Source: Arcuatula senhousia (lineage: Eukaryota > Mollusca > Bivalvia > Mytilida > Mytilidae). Taken from it: a stretch of DNA of 64,000 nucleotides. Numbering within the stretch: the first letter of the stretch is position 1; the number at the start of each line of letters is the position of its first letter. Location: assembly GCA_963971305.1 (NCBI GenBank), contig OZ020306.1, positions 2,162,842-2,226,841 of the forward strand, in the 5' to 3' direction. The translations under genes and the position numbers were made by a program. Below are positions 41,190-52,590 of the stretch, one piece after another. The notes under the pieces are model-generated. The model had not been told where the DNA came from and ran no database searches. It saw only the letters and a program-made list of their open reading frames with translations.

Positions 41190-42380
41190 GCTGGATAAGT
41201 TCGAATCTTTTGGCTTTGAGTACTTTTCATTCAAAACTTTTGGTTTTTGACCTTCCAATGTTTTGATTCAAATGCTGCTGATGAGAGGTTACTCCTTGAA
41301 ATATCGATATATACAGCATAACCAAATTTATTGCATTTATACCGTTTTGGGAATGTATACACCTGGAAAAAGGTTAAGCACCACTAGACTTTTTGTGCTT
41401 GTCGATGATTTGAAATAATTTTTAAATTTCATGATTTTGGTCAGTTTTAATTCTTCAATTTATGCCTTATAGGGTGTGAGCTTTTGGTTAATTTAGTTAG
41501 TTATTGCTTTACTCCCCAGCAGCACGATTTCGGCTATATCCGGGAGATGAACATGAAAATGGTGATACAATGAACATGAAATGATGATGAAGTGGAGGAA
41601 ATGGGCACACAAGGCCTTTGACTGCCACTGGAAAAAGGAGTGAAGGGTAGGGACGGGAAATTTAGCCTCCTGCATGGGGATCTTACGGGTCCTACTCTTA
41701 CCGAAACCTGCAGCAGGGTTCTTTAACGTGCGAGGAACGTGACATGTTTCCCAACACGGTGCACCACTATGGTTTGCGGTCAGGTTTTCCGCATTATCGC
41801 CTGGGGACCCCGCATCTCTCGATGTTAGGGCTGCCCCAATCAACCACCTGGGGCACACATCCCAGTCGCTTTGTGGGCAAAGCGGCCTGACCCGATGTCA
41901 GGTTTCTGAGCGCTCTTTAGTGGACTTTTATCGACAAGCTTAGCGCTGCTGCGGGCCTATTCGCAACCCGGAACCTGCACGGGTGGCTTTCGGTTAAAAG
42001 CACATCTTTGCTTTGAAAAGCAAGAGATAATTCTTCAGGAAATTAGACGTCAATATGGCAGTATGAAACCAAGGATTCCAGCAGTTATTCACGCTAAAGG
42101 TGGACATACTCGAATATGACTCTTTGATAATACAATATCAATCTTTTGATTATGATTTACATATGCGATTTGACAATTTATTAAAATGTTTGGAGCTTCA
42201 GGCGACCATACTTTTCGAAGACCATGTTTATGTACAAAAAACTCATCTTTTTTGGTACGTCACGTTACCTCAATGAAAAATGTCATGTTAAATTGTGCTT
42301 AACAGTGCATACTTCAGTTTGCAATACAAATTTACACAGACTATCAGTTCAATAAAGTGTGATTTAGAAAATTCACGGGG
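41190..42380 (+). repeat. Repeat block (partner of 27820-28010 and 23991-24620) with nested SINE-like insertion
   Basis: 41190-41355 matches 27820-28010. 41365-41490 plus 41987-42220 match 24620-23991 in reverse. The second match is interrupted only by the 495-bp insertion described next, which makes it an occupied and empty site pair. Confidence 0.7.
41492..41986 (-). mobile_element. 495-bp SINE-like retroposon with 11-bp target duplication
   Basis: The flanks CTTTTGGTTAA (41481-41491) and CTTTCGGTTAA (41987-41997) are an 11-bp target duplication, and the homologous site at 24472-24492 lacks the insert. Reversed, the repeat begins near GGTTCCGGGTTGCGAATAGG. It contains GGCGATAATGCGGAAAACCTG and CATCATCATTTCATGTTC, and ends in the tail AGCAATAACTAACTAAA. 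Other copies are at 12140 and 18676 (sense) and 51415 and 52915 (antisense). A variable-length target duplication and a simple tail fit LINE-driven retroposition; I could not place a clear tRNA head. Confidence 0.72.
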
Positions 42381-42384
42381 GTGC

Positions 42385-43895
42385 TTGACCTTTTTCCAGG
42401 TATATATTTTTAAATAATAATAACTGTTGTGTTCTGTGAAAATGAATATAAACAACGAGTATATATGTGAATTGATACAATTCTCTGATCCCTGTTAATT
42501 TATGGTCCTTATTTTTCTTTTTTTTTTATCTCATTGTTTCCAAATATTCAATTTTGATACGTTTCAATATTCATTCCTGAAAATGTATTTAAATGTATTA
42601 AATATTCCTGAGGGAAAAAAACAGCCCAGAAAACAAAATAGTCATTTTGCTTTAATATTTACATGTACTAAGTATATAACAATTGTATTAATGCTGATAA
42701 GGATGAATATAGATCTGTACAATTTATAATGATAGTTTCGTGATGACGAAAGTGTGAAGGCTTATTGCTGGTGTCAGATAAACAATGAGATTGCAAAAAA
42801 AAAAGTAATAAGTAAACAAAGAAAGTGGATAGTACCTAAACTCTATAAATTGACCTCTAAATAGAATTAAAAATCTGCAATGAAACCCTCCAGTGGTCAA
42901 TGTTCACTGTCTTCTCGTTGATAGCTGTCAGAATAATGCACTGGTTCAAAATCAAAGGCCAATCTTGATAAACAACAAGGAGGAACTTCTTAGCCTTCCG
43001 GAGCAATACTCTAGTTTTGGCTTAATTTTCCGTCTCGGATTGCATTTTTTTTATTTGTCATGTTGTGCAGTTGTATTTTTTTTTTCTCGTTTTTTTTTTG
43101 GGGGGGGGGAGTTTGGCGTGGGTCTTTTTTGACTGAAGGCATTCTATTCATTTGTTTCTTATAAACAAGAGTTTGTTGCCACCTGAATCACTTCAATATA
43201 GGATGAAGCGTAAAGTTTGTCGCTGACAAGAATTTCATTGTTGTCTCTTATGTGCAATTTTAAAGCTCACGGCAAAATCTGACGGACAATTTCATGCATT
43301 ACGATACTATTATATTTATGTAAGCTAGAGTCGGACATTTTCAAAAAAAAAATATGAACAAAATCAGGGCGAGGTCGAATGAAGCAAAAAATATCCAGAT
43401 TTAGGGAAGCTAGAATTTAGGCTTATAAAATAAATAATAAATAATTAATAATAAACTTTATTTCCTAATCATAAGACCCATGAAGGCATATCACTTACAA
43501 ATCATATATGATGCTTTAATTTCATCATTCCCATCGAGCACTATCAGTTTGTTTCTAAGTTGATAATTTGAGCTGTATAGAATGACAATATAGATGTTAT
43601 ATGGAGCTGTATAGAACGACAATATAGATGTTATGTATCCCTATTTTCAATAACTGTACATGTATCAAATGAGTTTTCCGTCATCATGGTTAATAACACA
43701 GCTCGATGCCGTCAGCAGAAAGTTTTTCCCACGTGAATAAACGGCAACGTGTTCAAAACCTCAACAAAAATGCTAATATGCTATTTCATAGATTGACAAT
43801 GGGCATTGTGATTACAAGGATGAAAGACCAGGATACTTCCATAACTTATAAGTAAAACACGAGATATATATACAGCAGCATCAACGAACATACAA
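42385..43895. other. No recognised feature
   Basis: Contains T- and G-runs at 43076-43112, an AATAATAAATAAT tract at 43430-43452 and a 37-bp direct repeat (GAGCTGTATAGAATGACAAT at 43569 and 43605). Frames at 42502 and 42893 show no family resemblance. Confidence 0.3.
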
Positions 43896-43904
43896 AAGCA
43901 AAGG

Positions 43905-44655
43905 ACTAACGTGTACAGAGGTGTGTTAATGTGTACAGCGGTAGGTCACAGTGTTAACGTGTACAGAGGTAAATCACAGTGTTAATGTGTACAGAGGTAG
44001 GTCATATTGTTAACGTTTACAGAGGTAAATCTCAGTGTAAACGTGTACAGAGGTACCTGACAGTGTTAACGTGTACAGAGTTAGGTCACATTGTTAACGT
44101 GCACAGCGGTAGATCACATTGTTAACGTTTACAGAAGTTGGTCACAGTGTTAACGTGTATAGTGGTAAGTCAAAGCGTTAACGTGTACAGAGGTAGGTCA
44201 TAGTGTTAACGTGTACAGAGGTAAATCTAAGTGTTAACGTTTACAGAGGTAAATCTCAGTGTTAACGTTTACAGAGGTAAATCACAGTGTTAACGTGTAC
44301 AGAGGTAGGTCACTTTGTTAACGTGTACAGAGGTAAATCTCAGTGTTAACGTTACAGAGGTAAATCACAGTGTTAATGTGTACAAAGGTAGGTTACATTG
44401 TTAACGTTTACAGAAGTTGGTCACAGTGTTAACGTGAAAAGAAATAGGTGACAGTGTTAACGTGAATGAAGGAGGTCACAGTGTTAACGTGAATAGAAGT
44501 AGGTCACAGTGTTAACGTGAATAGAAGTAGGTCACAGTGTTAATGTGAATAGAAGTAGGTCACAGTGTTAACTTGTAAAGATGTAAGTCACAGTGTTAAC
44601 GTGTACAGAAGTAGGTCACAGTGTTAACTTGTAAAGATGTAAGTCATAGTGTTCA
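43905..44655 (+). repeat. 28-bp minisatellite
   Basis: About 26 head-to-tail copies of CAGTGTTAACGTGTACAGAG followed by GTAGGTCA. Variants fall into sub-blocks: ACAGAGGTAAATC units in the middle and GAATAGAAGTAGGTC units towards 44460-44560. Each unit contains GTTAAC. It is non-coding. Confidence 0.88.
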
Positions 44656-45021
44656 CAGTTGAGTTTTTTAACAAGGTTATAGAAGTAAAAAGTCATAAAA
44701 TGTCTGGAGTCTGGACAACTGGGTATTTTGGTCTATTTGTAACAGGTGGTTTTGTTAAGTCTAAAACCAGAGCTTGCTTTCACAATGCTATAAATATGAT
44801 CTGCCTTGGAAGAACAAATCTATACTTGTACTTGTATGCTTTGTATGTTTCTATACGCACATTATTATCGCTTTTATTGCACTGATATTTTATAAGTTAT
44901 TTGTATGAATTTAAACAAAAAGTTTCTTAGTTTATAATTTGCTTTTCAATGCCGTTTTTCTTTATTAGGTAGCTAACTATTGTCCATAAAACACAACACG
45001 AACGCAACAAAATAACCATTT
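44656..45021. other. No recognised feature
   Basis: A short frame (44649-44885) starts inside the minisatellite and is not recognisable. Confidence 0.3.
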
Positions 45022-46313
45022 CAAGATCGCATCTAACCAGATCTAGTTTTGACAACTGGGGCCTGAATTTTTATCAACTGAAAAATAAAATAGATGTCCC
45101 TTCTCACTAGGTCTTTATAAAAGATAAAATGGAAAATATGTTGAATTATATGACATGTGTCATTGGTGAGCACGGAGACTTCACAACCGAAAAAACTTTG
45201 GTGACGCCCTTTTGAACTCTGTTTTGAGGCCCAACTTGACACACGCATGCTCTATATGGGCTCCTTTATCTTCTGCAAATCTATCATTGATCGAGAGTTG
45301 GCAATATCGAGCGGATAAGATAGTTTTTGATATGAAAAAGAACATTCCTAAATGTGCTCTGCTACTCGAATTAGGCTGGGAGCCAGTAACGGCATTCATT
45401 ACTCGTCAGAGAGCTTTTTATTTCGAACGAATTAATAGATTACCTGTAAGTAGACTATGCGTGCGTGTATTCGATGAGCTTCTACGGCATGGCGAAGACT
45501 GCTTGAAATTAATGATCTTAGAGATAATTTTGATTTCGAAAACTTTGATTCTGTAAATGGAAGTTTTACCCGGGAAAAGTTATTCTAAGACGTCACTTCT
45601 AAGAGTAGTCTTAACATATATTTAAATTGTCATGTACAAGTAGGAGGACAGACATATTTATCCGACGCAAGTGGCTTCAAATCTTCAAGATTTAAGCAGC
45701 TTGCACGGACAAATTATTTGCCTGTAAACATAAAAACTATCAACTTTCCACACAAAGTGTCTGCAGAAGTTTTGGCCAAGAACCATCAGCAACGACGATT
45801 TACTCAAGGCCAGTAACCAACAAGATATGGATACCATCCTTCTCCGAAAACGATGGAAATGGATAGGGCATGTCATAAGAAAAGATAAGTCATCTCACAT
45901 CAGAGTTTCCCTACATCGGACGCCAGATGGGAAAAGAAAAAGAGGAAGACCCAAAATCACATGGAGGAGGACAGTGGAAGGAGAAATGAAAGGCTGGAAT
46001 CATACATTGGGGACAATTGAGAGGATGGCCAAAGACCGCTACCAATGGAGGACCTTTGTTGCTGTCCTACATGCCACCAGGCATTAAGGGCAGTAAGTAA
46101 GTAAGTAAGTAAACAAAAAAACTATTAACGATGAACTTGTCTGAAAATGAATTTTGTCCGTTATGTGATTCTTGCGAGTATGAAGACATTGCACATTTGC
46201 TTTTGCATTGCCCTTCACTCGAGCATATCCGGCAAAAATATATTTCTATTTTTCGTATACGACTAATACCGTCAGTTTCATGGAACTGTCGTCACGTGCC
46301 ACAATTTTATTTT
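45022..46313 (+). pseudogene. LINE ORF2 C-terminal region, tandem unit 1 (1292 bp)
   Basis: This is the post-RT region of a jockey-group LINE: LNSVLRPNLTHACSIWAPL, IESWQYRADKIVFDMKK, LELGWEPVTAFITRQRAFYF and RINRLPVSRLCVRVFDELLR. A zinc-binding tail FCPLCDSCEYEDIAHLLLHC-type follows at 46131-46320. The LINE part is split by an RTE fragment at 45741-46108. The unit repeats head-to-tail: CAAGATCGCATCTAACCAGA starts at 45022, 46314 and 59127. There is no RT palm in any unit, so what was multiplied is only the 3' end of the LINE. Confidence 0.82.
45741..46108 (+). mobile_element. RTE-like LINE 3' end, 368 bp, inserted in unit 1
   Basis: The frame at 45827-46087 (LLRKRWKWIGHVIRKDKSSH, TPDGKRKRGRPKITWRRTVE, MAKDRYQWRTFVAVL) is the classic C terminus of RTE-type reverse transcriptases. 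It ends in (GTAA)n, GGCAGTAAGTAAGTAAGTAA, as RTE elements usually end in short tandem repeats. The target duplication is 17 bp with one mismatch (GTAAACATAAAAACTAT at 45724-45740, GTAAACAAAAAAACTAT at 46109-46125). Unit 3 (59127 onward) lacks the insert. Confidence 0.85.
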
Positions 46314-46610
46314 CAAGATCGCATCTAACCAGATCTAGTTTTGACAACTGGGGCCTGATTTTTTATCAACTGAAAAATAAAATAGATGTCCCTTCTTACT
46401 AGGTCTTTATAAAAGATAAAATGGAAAATATGTTGAATTATATGACATGTGTCCTTGGTGAGCACGGAGACTTCACAACCGAATAAACTTTGGTGACGCC
46501 CTTTTGAACTCTGTTTTGAGGCCCAACTTGACACACGCATGCTCTATATGGGCTCCTTTATCTTCTGCAAATCTATCATTGATCGAGAGTTGGCAATATC
46601 GAGCGGATAA
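46314..46610 (+). pseudogene. LINE 3' tandem unit 2, left part
   Basis: It repeats unit 1 almost base for base, from CAAGATCGCATCTAACC to GAGCGGATAA, where the 11.5-kb element interrupts it. It continues at 58129. Without the insertion and its 3-bp duplication, unit 2 is also 1292 bp long. Confidence 0.82.
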
Positions 46611-46659
46611 CACAGGGCGAAAGTGCTTGTATCCATCTGACACACATCTGCGGATTCGC

Positions 46660-47005
46660 TACGTAAACGTAACACTTTGAAATACGCAGTATACACAGTG
46701 AACGTATTTCAGCGTATACAAACATTATGAATACGCAGAAAATATGCCGAAAAGTATTATTGCGTATTATAAAAATCAAGAATACGCACATTTATTTTCT
46801 GTATACGTAACGGATACTCAAATTACAGAATACTTTGAATACGCTCCATAGTTTCTTTATTATTCGTAATAACCTCAAAAACACCAGAATACGGATGCGT
46901 TTGTTTTGCATATTTATAAAAATAAATACGCTTACATATTTTCTGTTTTCTTTTGTTTTCATTTGTAAAATGAAAAAGCAATAATACACCGGGCATATTA
47001 AACGT
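46660..47005. repeat. Left subterminal GAATACGC array
   Basis: At least seven copies of (A/G)AATACGC or GCGTATT in mixed orientation: AAATACGCAGTA, GAATACGCAGAA, GCGTATTATAA, GAATACGCACAT, GAATACGCTCC, GAATACGGATGC and AAATACGCTTAC. Such arrays are transposase binding sites in CACTA elements; that role is inference here. Confidence 0.7.
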
Positions 47006-47931
47006 ATCTGCAAGAAGAAATTAATATACGTGGGCTGTTCCCAGCGTTTTTAAGCCTTTTTTTGCATTACAATGTACATTATGTGGTTCCGTTTGCTATG
47101 TTTAAAATTGGTTATTGAATGAAAAATGATTCAAGTAATATCCTTGAAAACCTACAATGCTGTTTAATTTCTTCACAAAAATTTGCATCCAACCCTTGTT
47201 TTAATAGTTTATAAATCAAATCTGTATAAGTTTGATCTGGTATTATAAGAATGTTAACATCTTGAATAAGCAACTGAAAAAAAAAATTACATGTGACGTT
47301 TTTCCACACTTTGTATCTCTGAGCTTTTAACTTTTATCACAGACCATGCAGCAAATAAGAAGATATTTAGAATCGGCATATCCATATGCCATTACTTAAT
47401 GTCGATGCTTATAGAATGCTCATACGAATTTTATAAACAATGCATTTATATATAAGCCAAAGATATTTTTTAAATAGTTTCACACGTACTAATTTTTAAA
47501 TCTTCACGGGTAAAAATGTTTATTATAATTAATAAACGTTACTTAAGATAGCGGTACATCTTTTTTTGTAATAAAGTGTAACCTTTTTCAACGAATTTAA
47601 AAAAGTATTCATCACAAAATAATATAAATTTATTCTACCATAGTCATGATAGTAGCGTATCAACATAATTATACCATGGAAGTAATATAGACAGGAAGAA
47701 ATACAAGGCCACTTCAAAGGGATCGTCTGCGGGGCCGCGCACTTATCTTAATTAGTGCTAATATCATCAATTTAATTTCATCGTGTCATCACCGCATGTG
47801 TTTATCTCAATCATGTCATGTTTCGACAGATCTCGGAAATCCGATAATACACGAGTCTGCCGGGTGCGTACACAAATTACTAGTATGTGCCGATATATTT
47901 TATTTTCATTTCAAACATTTAACAGCAGCGA

Positions 47932-48056
47932 TGAACGATCATGATGAATTTTCAGACGGGGCAATAGCAGAAATTAACGATGTAGATTTTGAAAGAGAAG
48001 TTTATTGTTATTGCAAGTCAGAGAAAATGAATGTGAAATGCCGGATTGTAAAATAA
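47932..48056 (+). CDS. Short acidic protein start with a cysteine motif (possible broken PHD finger)
   Basis: From an ATG at 47932 the frame reads an acidic segment (MNDHDEFSDGAIAEINDVDF) and then REVYCYCKSEKMNVKC before a stop. In a neighbouring frame just downstream, CKIKFQFSC continues in the manner of the second half of a PHD finger (C-x-C ... C-x4-C-x4-H/F-x2-C). The likeness is modest. It may be a frameshifted remnant, or a coding exon whose splice site I cannot place. Confidence 0.35.
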
Positions 48057-48074
48057 AATTCCAATTTTCATGTA

Positions 48075-48419
48075 TTTCCGTTTTTTTCTGCCTCCAAGGA
48101 AACAAATAGTCCGATGTCTATGGCGTACTTGTCCACTGCTTTCCATAATCGTTCGTCTTCATGGCTCTGAAAATCGACAACAGCTAATATTTATAGCGGC
48201 CTTTCGTCTAGAATTCACAGCTTTTTTCCATCGAACAAGTTTCATTCTACATGCTTGGCAAATGAACTTTGGGAAATTTGAAGGGTCATTTTCAATTTGA
48301 ACATTCAAGGCTAAGCCGATGTCTCTTGAAAATTTTGTGTTTTCACACGGAGTCGGATGGGTCTTTTGTATTTCTGAAGTCAAACCACAAAGCCGACATA
48401 TAAATTCCGAGTCCATCAT
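48075..48419 (-). CDS. ZAD-like zinc-binding protein fragment
   Basis: The minus-strand frame from 48419 starts MMDSEFICRLCGLTSEIQ and about 45 residues later has FPKFICQACRMKLVRWKKAV. The C-x2-C ... C-x2-C arrangement with FPKxICQxC and a following basic helix is the pattern of ZAD domains and of the N-terminal zinc-binding part of some RAG1/Transib-type and Chapaev-type transposases. The frame stops at 48159-48161. In another frame a further coding-looking stretch follows (HEDERLWKAVDKYAIDIGLF, about 48080-48165), suggesting one frameshift. No catalytic DDE region was found. Convergent to the frame at 47932. Confidence 0.5.
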
Positions 48420-49133
48420 GAAGACATATAACGCTGCAAAAGATAAAGTTTATTTTCTACCCGTTTGTTTTATATTTAAAAAAACAAACATTGTCCATTC
48501 TTTAAAGCCGTACCGTTTATTTATGAAATAAAATATTCATAATATACAATTCAATAGTTTAATAAAAAAAAAGTTTTACATTTAAAAATAACATACCGGT
48601 ATTTCATGCCGTGTATTTTTAAAATCATAAAATAAAAAAAATAAAAAACACCTGTCTAACTCTTCTATTTGCGCAAACTACTGAAAGAATTTTTTACTTC
48701 AACTCGATAACATTTCTTATTTTAAATTCAAATATTAAACTACATGTCGGTCCGTGTCGCAAAAGAAACCCATATCATTTAAAAGACCATTTTCTCTTCT
48801 TTCTTTCATTTTTTAGTTTATTTTCCGGACTTTTACTATTCTCAAGTAAAATTAAATTAAAAATGCATACATTTTTTTTAAATTAAAACAATCTTACGTT
48901 CTTGGTTTACTTGTATTGTGGTCAATCATTGTCTGATTTTATCGATCTTGGTATCGGTTTACAGCTGATGAAAAGCGTAATTCGATACCTTTAACGGTTC
49001 AGGTGTATATAAATAGACGGGGATTTCCTGGTGTGTTTATAGATTAGCACTTTCTGACTGATAAGCGATAATAAATCACGTGATGCAATCATCCTCTCCA
49101 GATGACCCAACACACGCGGCCCCGCAGACGGTC

Positions 49134-49745
49134 AACAAAGAGCTTATCAGTAATTAACAAATTAGTGTCATGGCTATGCATTTTGAAGGGAGCAAACAGT
49201 AGGACCAGTACATGATAATTAATCCAATTAATCTGTTGGATTTCCTCTCCTATATTACTTCCATGATTATACAATGAAGACGTTTATTAACGATGACTTG
49301 ATTAGGAATTTCTGTTTTAAATTAACACCGTGGTGCGATAGGGATAAATAGATCACTGTACAATTAACACTATGTGGCTGTTATATAATCAAGGACAGAT
49401 TAAACACTTGTGAAAACTGGACCCACTGATAACTTAAAGTCGCAATAATTAATCTATACACTTGGACAAAAGTTAGGGACCACCTGAAAATCAAAATTTT
49501 TTCAAAGTCTTTTATCACCATGAAGGGTTTTGAATAAATCTATTTGCTTCTATACGACATGTACGAAAAAAAAACAGTTGAAAATATCAACAAGAGTTTA
49601 CACTAAAGTATGTCTCGCCTGCCGGCACCATCAGAAACAATTATTCTTTCTTACTTCCACTATATTTTGAATTTACATGGATTTTCAGTTTCTGAGATCA
49701 AAAATTGTTTATAGAACTTAAACATTGCAAATATATGCAATAAAA
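49134..49745. other. No recognised feature inside the 11.5-kb element
   Basis: Non-coding sequence between the zinc-finger block and a tandem repeat. Confidence 0.3.
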
Positions 49746-49750
49746 ATAAT

Positions 49751-50235
49751 CAAAGTCACTCAACCGAAAAATCAAGGTCAAGGTCAAAAGATGGGGATGC
49801 AACTGTGGTAAACTACTACTGGGGCAAATGCATACCAAGTTTCATCAACCTAGGACCTATAGTTCTTGAGATATGGAGGTGCTCGCAAAACTTTTTCATT
49901 GCTATTATATGTATTGAAAATTGTCAAAGTCACTCAACCGGAAAATCAAGGTCAAGGTCAAAAGATGGGGATGCAACTGAGCTAAGCTACTACTGGGACA
50001 TATGCATACCAAGTTTCATCAACCTAGGACCTATAGTTCTTGAGATATGGAGCTCGCAAAACTTTTTCATTGCTATTATATGTATTGAAAATTGTCAAAG
50101 TCACTCAACCGGAAAATCAAGGTCAAGGTCAAAAGATGGGGATGCAAATGTGCTAAGCTACTACTGGGGCATATGCATACCAAGTTTCATCAACCCAGGA
50201 CCTATAGTTTTTGAGATATGGAGGTGCTCATAAAA
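49751..50235 (+). repeat. 171-174 bp tandem repeat, nearly three copies
   Basis: CAAAGTCACTCAACCGAAAA starts at 49751, 49925 and 50096. Each unit carries TCAAGGTCAAGGTCAAAAGA, ACCAAGTTTCATCAACC and CCTATAGTTCTTGAGATATGG, a phrase family common in molluscs. As the units are nearly identical, a 142-codon frame (49805-50233) is open across them; I regard it as a repeat by-product. Confidence 0.8.
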
Positions 50236-50249
50236 CTTTTCCAAAAAGT

Positions 50250-50290
50250 TAACGCCGCCGTCGCCGTCGCCGCCGCCGCCGCCGCCGGTA
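50250..50290 (+). repeat. (GCC)n microsatellite
   Basis: GCCGCCGTCGCCGTCGCCGC continues to about 50287. It closes the tandem repeat and is followed by CTGCTTCGCAGGCGAGACAA. A similar GTCGTCGCCGTCGCCGG ends the array at 52885-52903. Confidence 0.8.
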
Positions 50291-51414
50291 AAGTAACACC
50301 TATGTCCCGCTCTGCTTCGCAGGCGAGACAAAAATCGTTGGTCCATAACTTATATATAAAGATGTAAGATGATCAATGTGCATGCTACGGACACAATTTT
50401 ATTTGAATTGACAAGATATATTTACAATTTCCAAATGTCCAACCAGTTTATCCGTGAATGTATTTTTGAACTGGATGCAAGCACCCCCCCCCACTCCAAA
50501 AAAAGAAGCTTAAAGTTTATCCTTTATAGATTACTGGATTCTGGGTTCTCTTATTAAATATAAACCTTATTAAAACCATTTAAGTAGAATATCAATATAT
50601 CATACTTCTACAGATATAGCTGTTTTGTCATTTGAAAAGTAAAGACAGAAATATAACAATCTGTTTTAGTAGTATTCTAGGTAAGGCCAGGCAGTGGACA
50701 GCACATGAAAAAATGTTTTAGCTGTTTTGGCTTAGATGTATTTGTTTTGATATAAAAACAAATTCTGTCAAGATTCTACATTCGAAAAAGTGTCGATTGC
50801 CTAGATAATTTTTGACTGGTTACATAGGGGAATAAACTGTTAACACAGAGATATGCCTCGCCTGTTGCAGCTTGGCACAGTAAAAAGGAAGTTAAATAAA
50901 AATGCAAATGTTATAAGTAACTACAGTACTGGCAATTACCCAAGAAATTGATCTGTGTTGATGCAAATGCAACCGTACACCAAGTATCAATGGTGTTACC
51001 ATTACTTCTTCACATAAAACAGAGTTAACCAAAAACGTTAACATTGGCCAAATCAGTTAGAAATTTCAAAGTCAGTGGACCGTGACTGCGGGAGCATATA
51101 GATAAAATCCACTTGAAAATGATCTGCACTGATGCTTATGCAACTGCATACAACATATCAATGATGTAAGACGTGAGAAAAAACGTAAACATTTAGCCAA
51201 AGCAGTATAAAATCTCGAAGTCACTAGACCGTGACTGGAGGAGCATACAGATAAAATTCTCTCGGCATTGATCTGTACTGATGCTAATGCAACTGCATAC
51301 CAAATATCACTTGTTTACATAAACCAAACTTAACCAAAAACGTTAACATTGGCCAAATCAGTAAGAAATTTCAAAGTCAGAGGACCGTGATTGCAGGAGC
51401 ATATAGATAATGAG

Positions 51415-52590
51415 TGTCAGTGGGTTGGTGTTTTACACCCTTTCAACGCTACATAGGTTATTTAAAGGCGATGAACATGAAAAGAATGATAAAATGAACA
51501 TGAAATGATGATGAGAAAGGAAATATGGGGATGGGGTGGGAAAAAAGGAACAGCAAATTTGGAAGAACCACAGGAAAAGGGGAGAGGTGGGTAGGGGCGA
51601 AAAATTTAGCCTATGTGGTGCACTACTTGGCGGTCCACGAAGGGATCTTTTACGTGCATGAAGCGTGGCACTCTCCACACACGTAGGCCCACTTTGGTCA
51701 GCGGTCAGGGTTTCCGTATTATAGACCTGACAACCCAAGCGGACGAGGGCCACCCTATTCAGCCACCTAGGGTAGTAAGACACAGTTCGGTTTTGTTTAC
51801 AAGTTAGTTTCGGAGAGTGACATCCTAGAATTTCTAAAGTAAAATACAAAGGTCGAATCTAAGTAGCTATAAATTAAGAATGCCATATAATTTAGTAACG
51901 AAAGTGTGCTCAACTGATAGGGAATCTTTCAGAGGTCATATTTTTGACAAAGTATAAAAATATTCGAAAAAAACGGAAGTTTAGCGTCCCCTTTCCGGCA
52001 TGGTGTCATTTTTATTTTACCGATCTTTTGAACGTTTTTATTAATGCTTGTTTTTAAGGTAAAAAATGCGACGTCATTTCTTGAAAAAATAAGCCGGTCG
52101 ATGTATAGGTTTTTTACTTTTAATAAACAGCCAGGTTTATGTACTTTCAGAGCATGTATAGCACTATAGAGCATTTAGTGCAGGTTTGAGTCTAATCTAG
52201 GCTTGAATTATGGTAAAAAAGTGTAAATTTTAGTGTTTTTTCATGTATAATTTGTTTTTTGAGTTATCGGTTTGTAATGAAAAGATCTTATTTTTGCAAG
52301 TAACAACTAACTGGAAGATAATCTATGGAATGTAAGGATTTCAACGATGTATGATAAGTGTTTATAAGGTTAAATATAGTTTTAGAATAGTTATTGGAAG
52401 AAGCATATGTGCTGCAAAGCTATGGACGTTTCTGACGTTTTACCTAGAAGTGTGTTTTACTACCTAGGGTACACACCTCGGTCGATCTGTGGGCTGAGCG
52501 CTGACCCGACGTCAGAACCCCATGACCCTTAGTCGCCTCTTACGACAAGCTAGGCTCTGCTGCGGGCCTATTCACCTCCCGGGGTAGCAT
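51415..52590 (-). mobile_element. SINE-like repeat (relative of 41492-41986), itself split by a 690-bp insert
   Basis: The part before 51772 contains GATGAACATGAAAAGAATGA, TTTACGTGCATGAAGCGTGG, GCGGTCAGGGTTTCCGTATT and CAGCCACCTAGGG. The part after 52463 resumes with CACACCTCGGTCGATCTGTG, CTGACCCGACGTCAG and GCTCTGCTGCGGGCCTATTC. Order and orientation match the 41492 copy, at lower identity (a different subfamily). Confidence 0.65.
51773..52462. mobile_element. 690-bp TIR insert with CCTAGGG target duplication
   Basis: The ends TAGTAAGACAC and GTGTTTTACTA are short inverted repeats. CCTAGGG occurs immediately on each side (51766-51772, 52463-52469). Removing one copy restores the continuity of the host repeat. 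The interior is non-coding. Confidence 0.72.

Larger units (their letters stand above)
47721..49133. repeat. Inverted repeat enclosing two zinc-finger-like frames
   Basis: GATCGTCTGCGGGGCCGCG (47721-47739) pairs with CGCGGCCCCGCAGACGGTC (49115-49133), with one mismatch. Outward homology (ATGGAAGTAATATAG at 47677 and reversed near 49250) extends the symmetry. The enclosed 1.37 kb holds convergent short frames on both strands. It could be an element nested inside the 11.5-kb one. Confidence 0.6.

Noticed and set aside
43905..44655. Regularly spaced 28-bp repeats as a CRISPR array
   Set aside because: Units are contiguous without unique spacers, and the genome is eukaryotic.
49805..50233. 142-codon frame with repeated YYWGICIPSFIN units
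   Set aside because: The frame is open only because a 171-174 bp non-coding mollusc repeat is present in nearly three identical copies.
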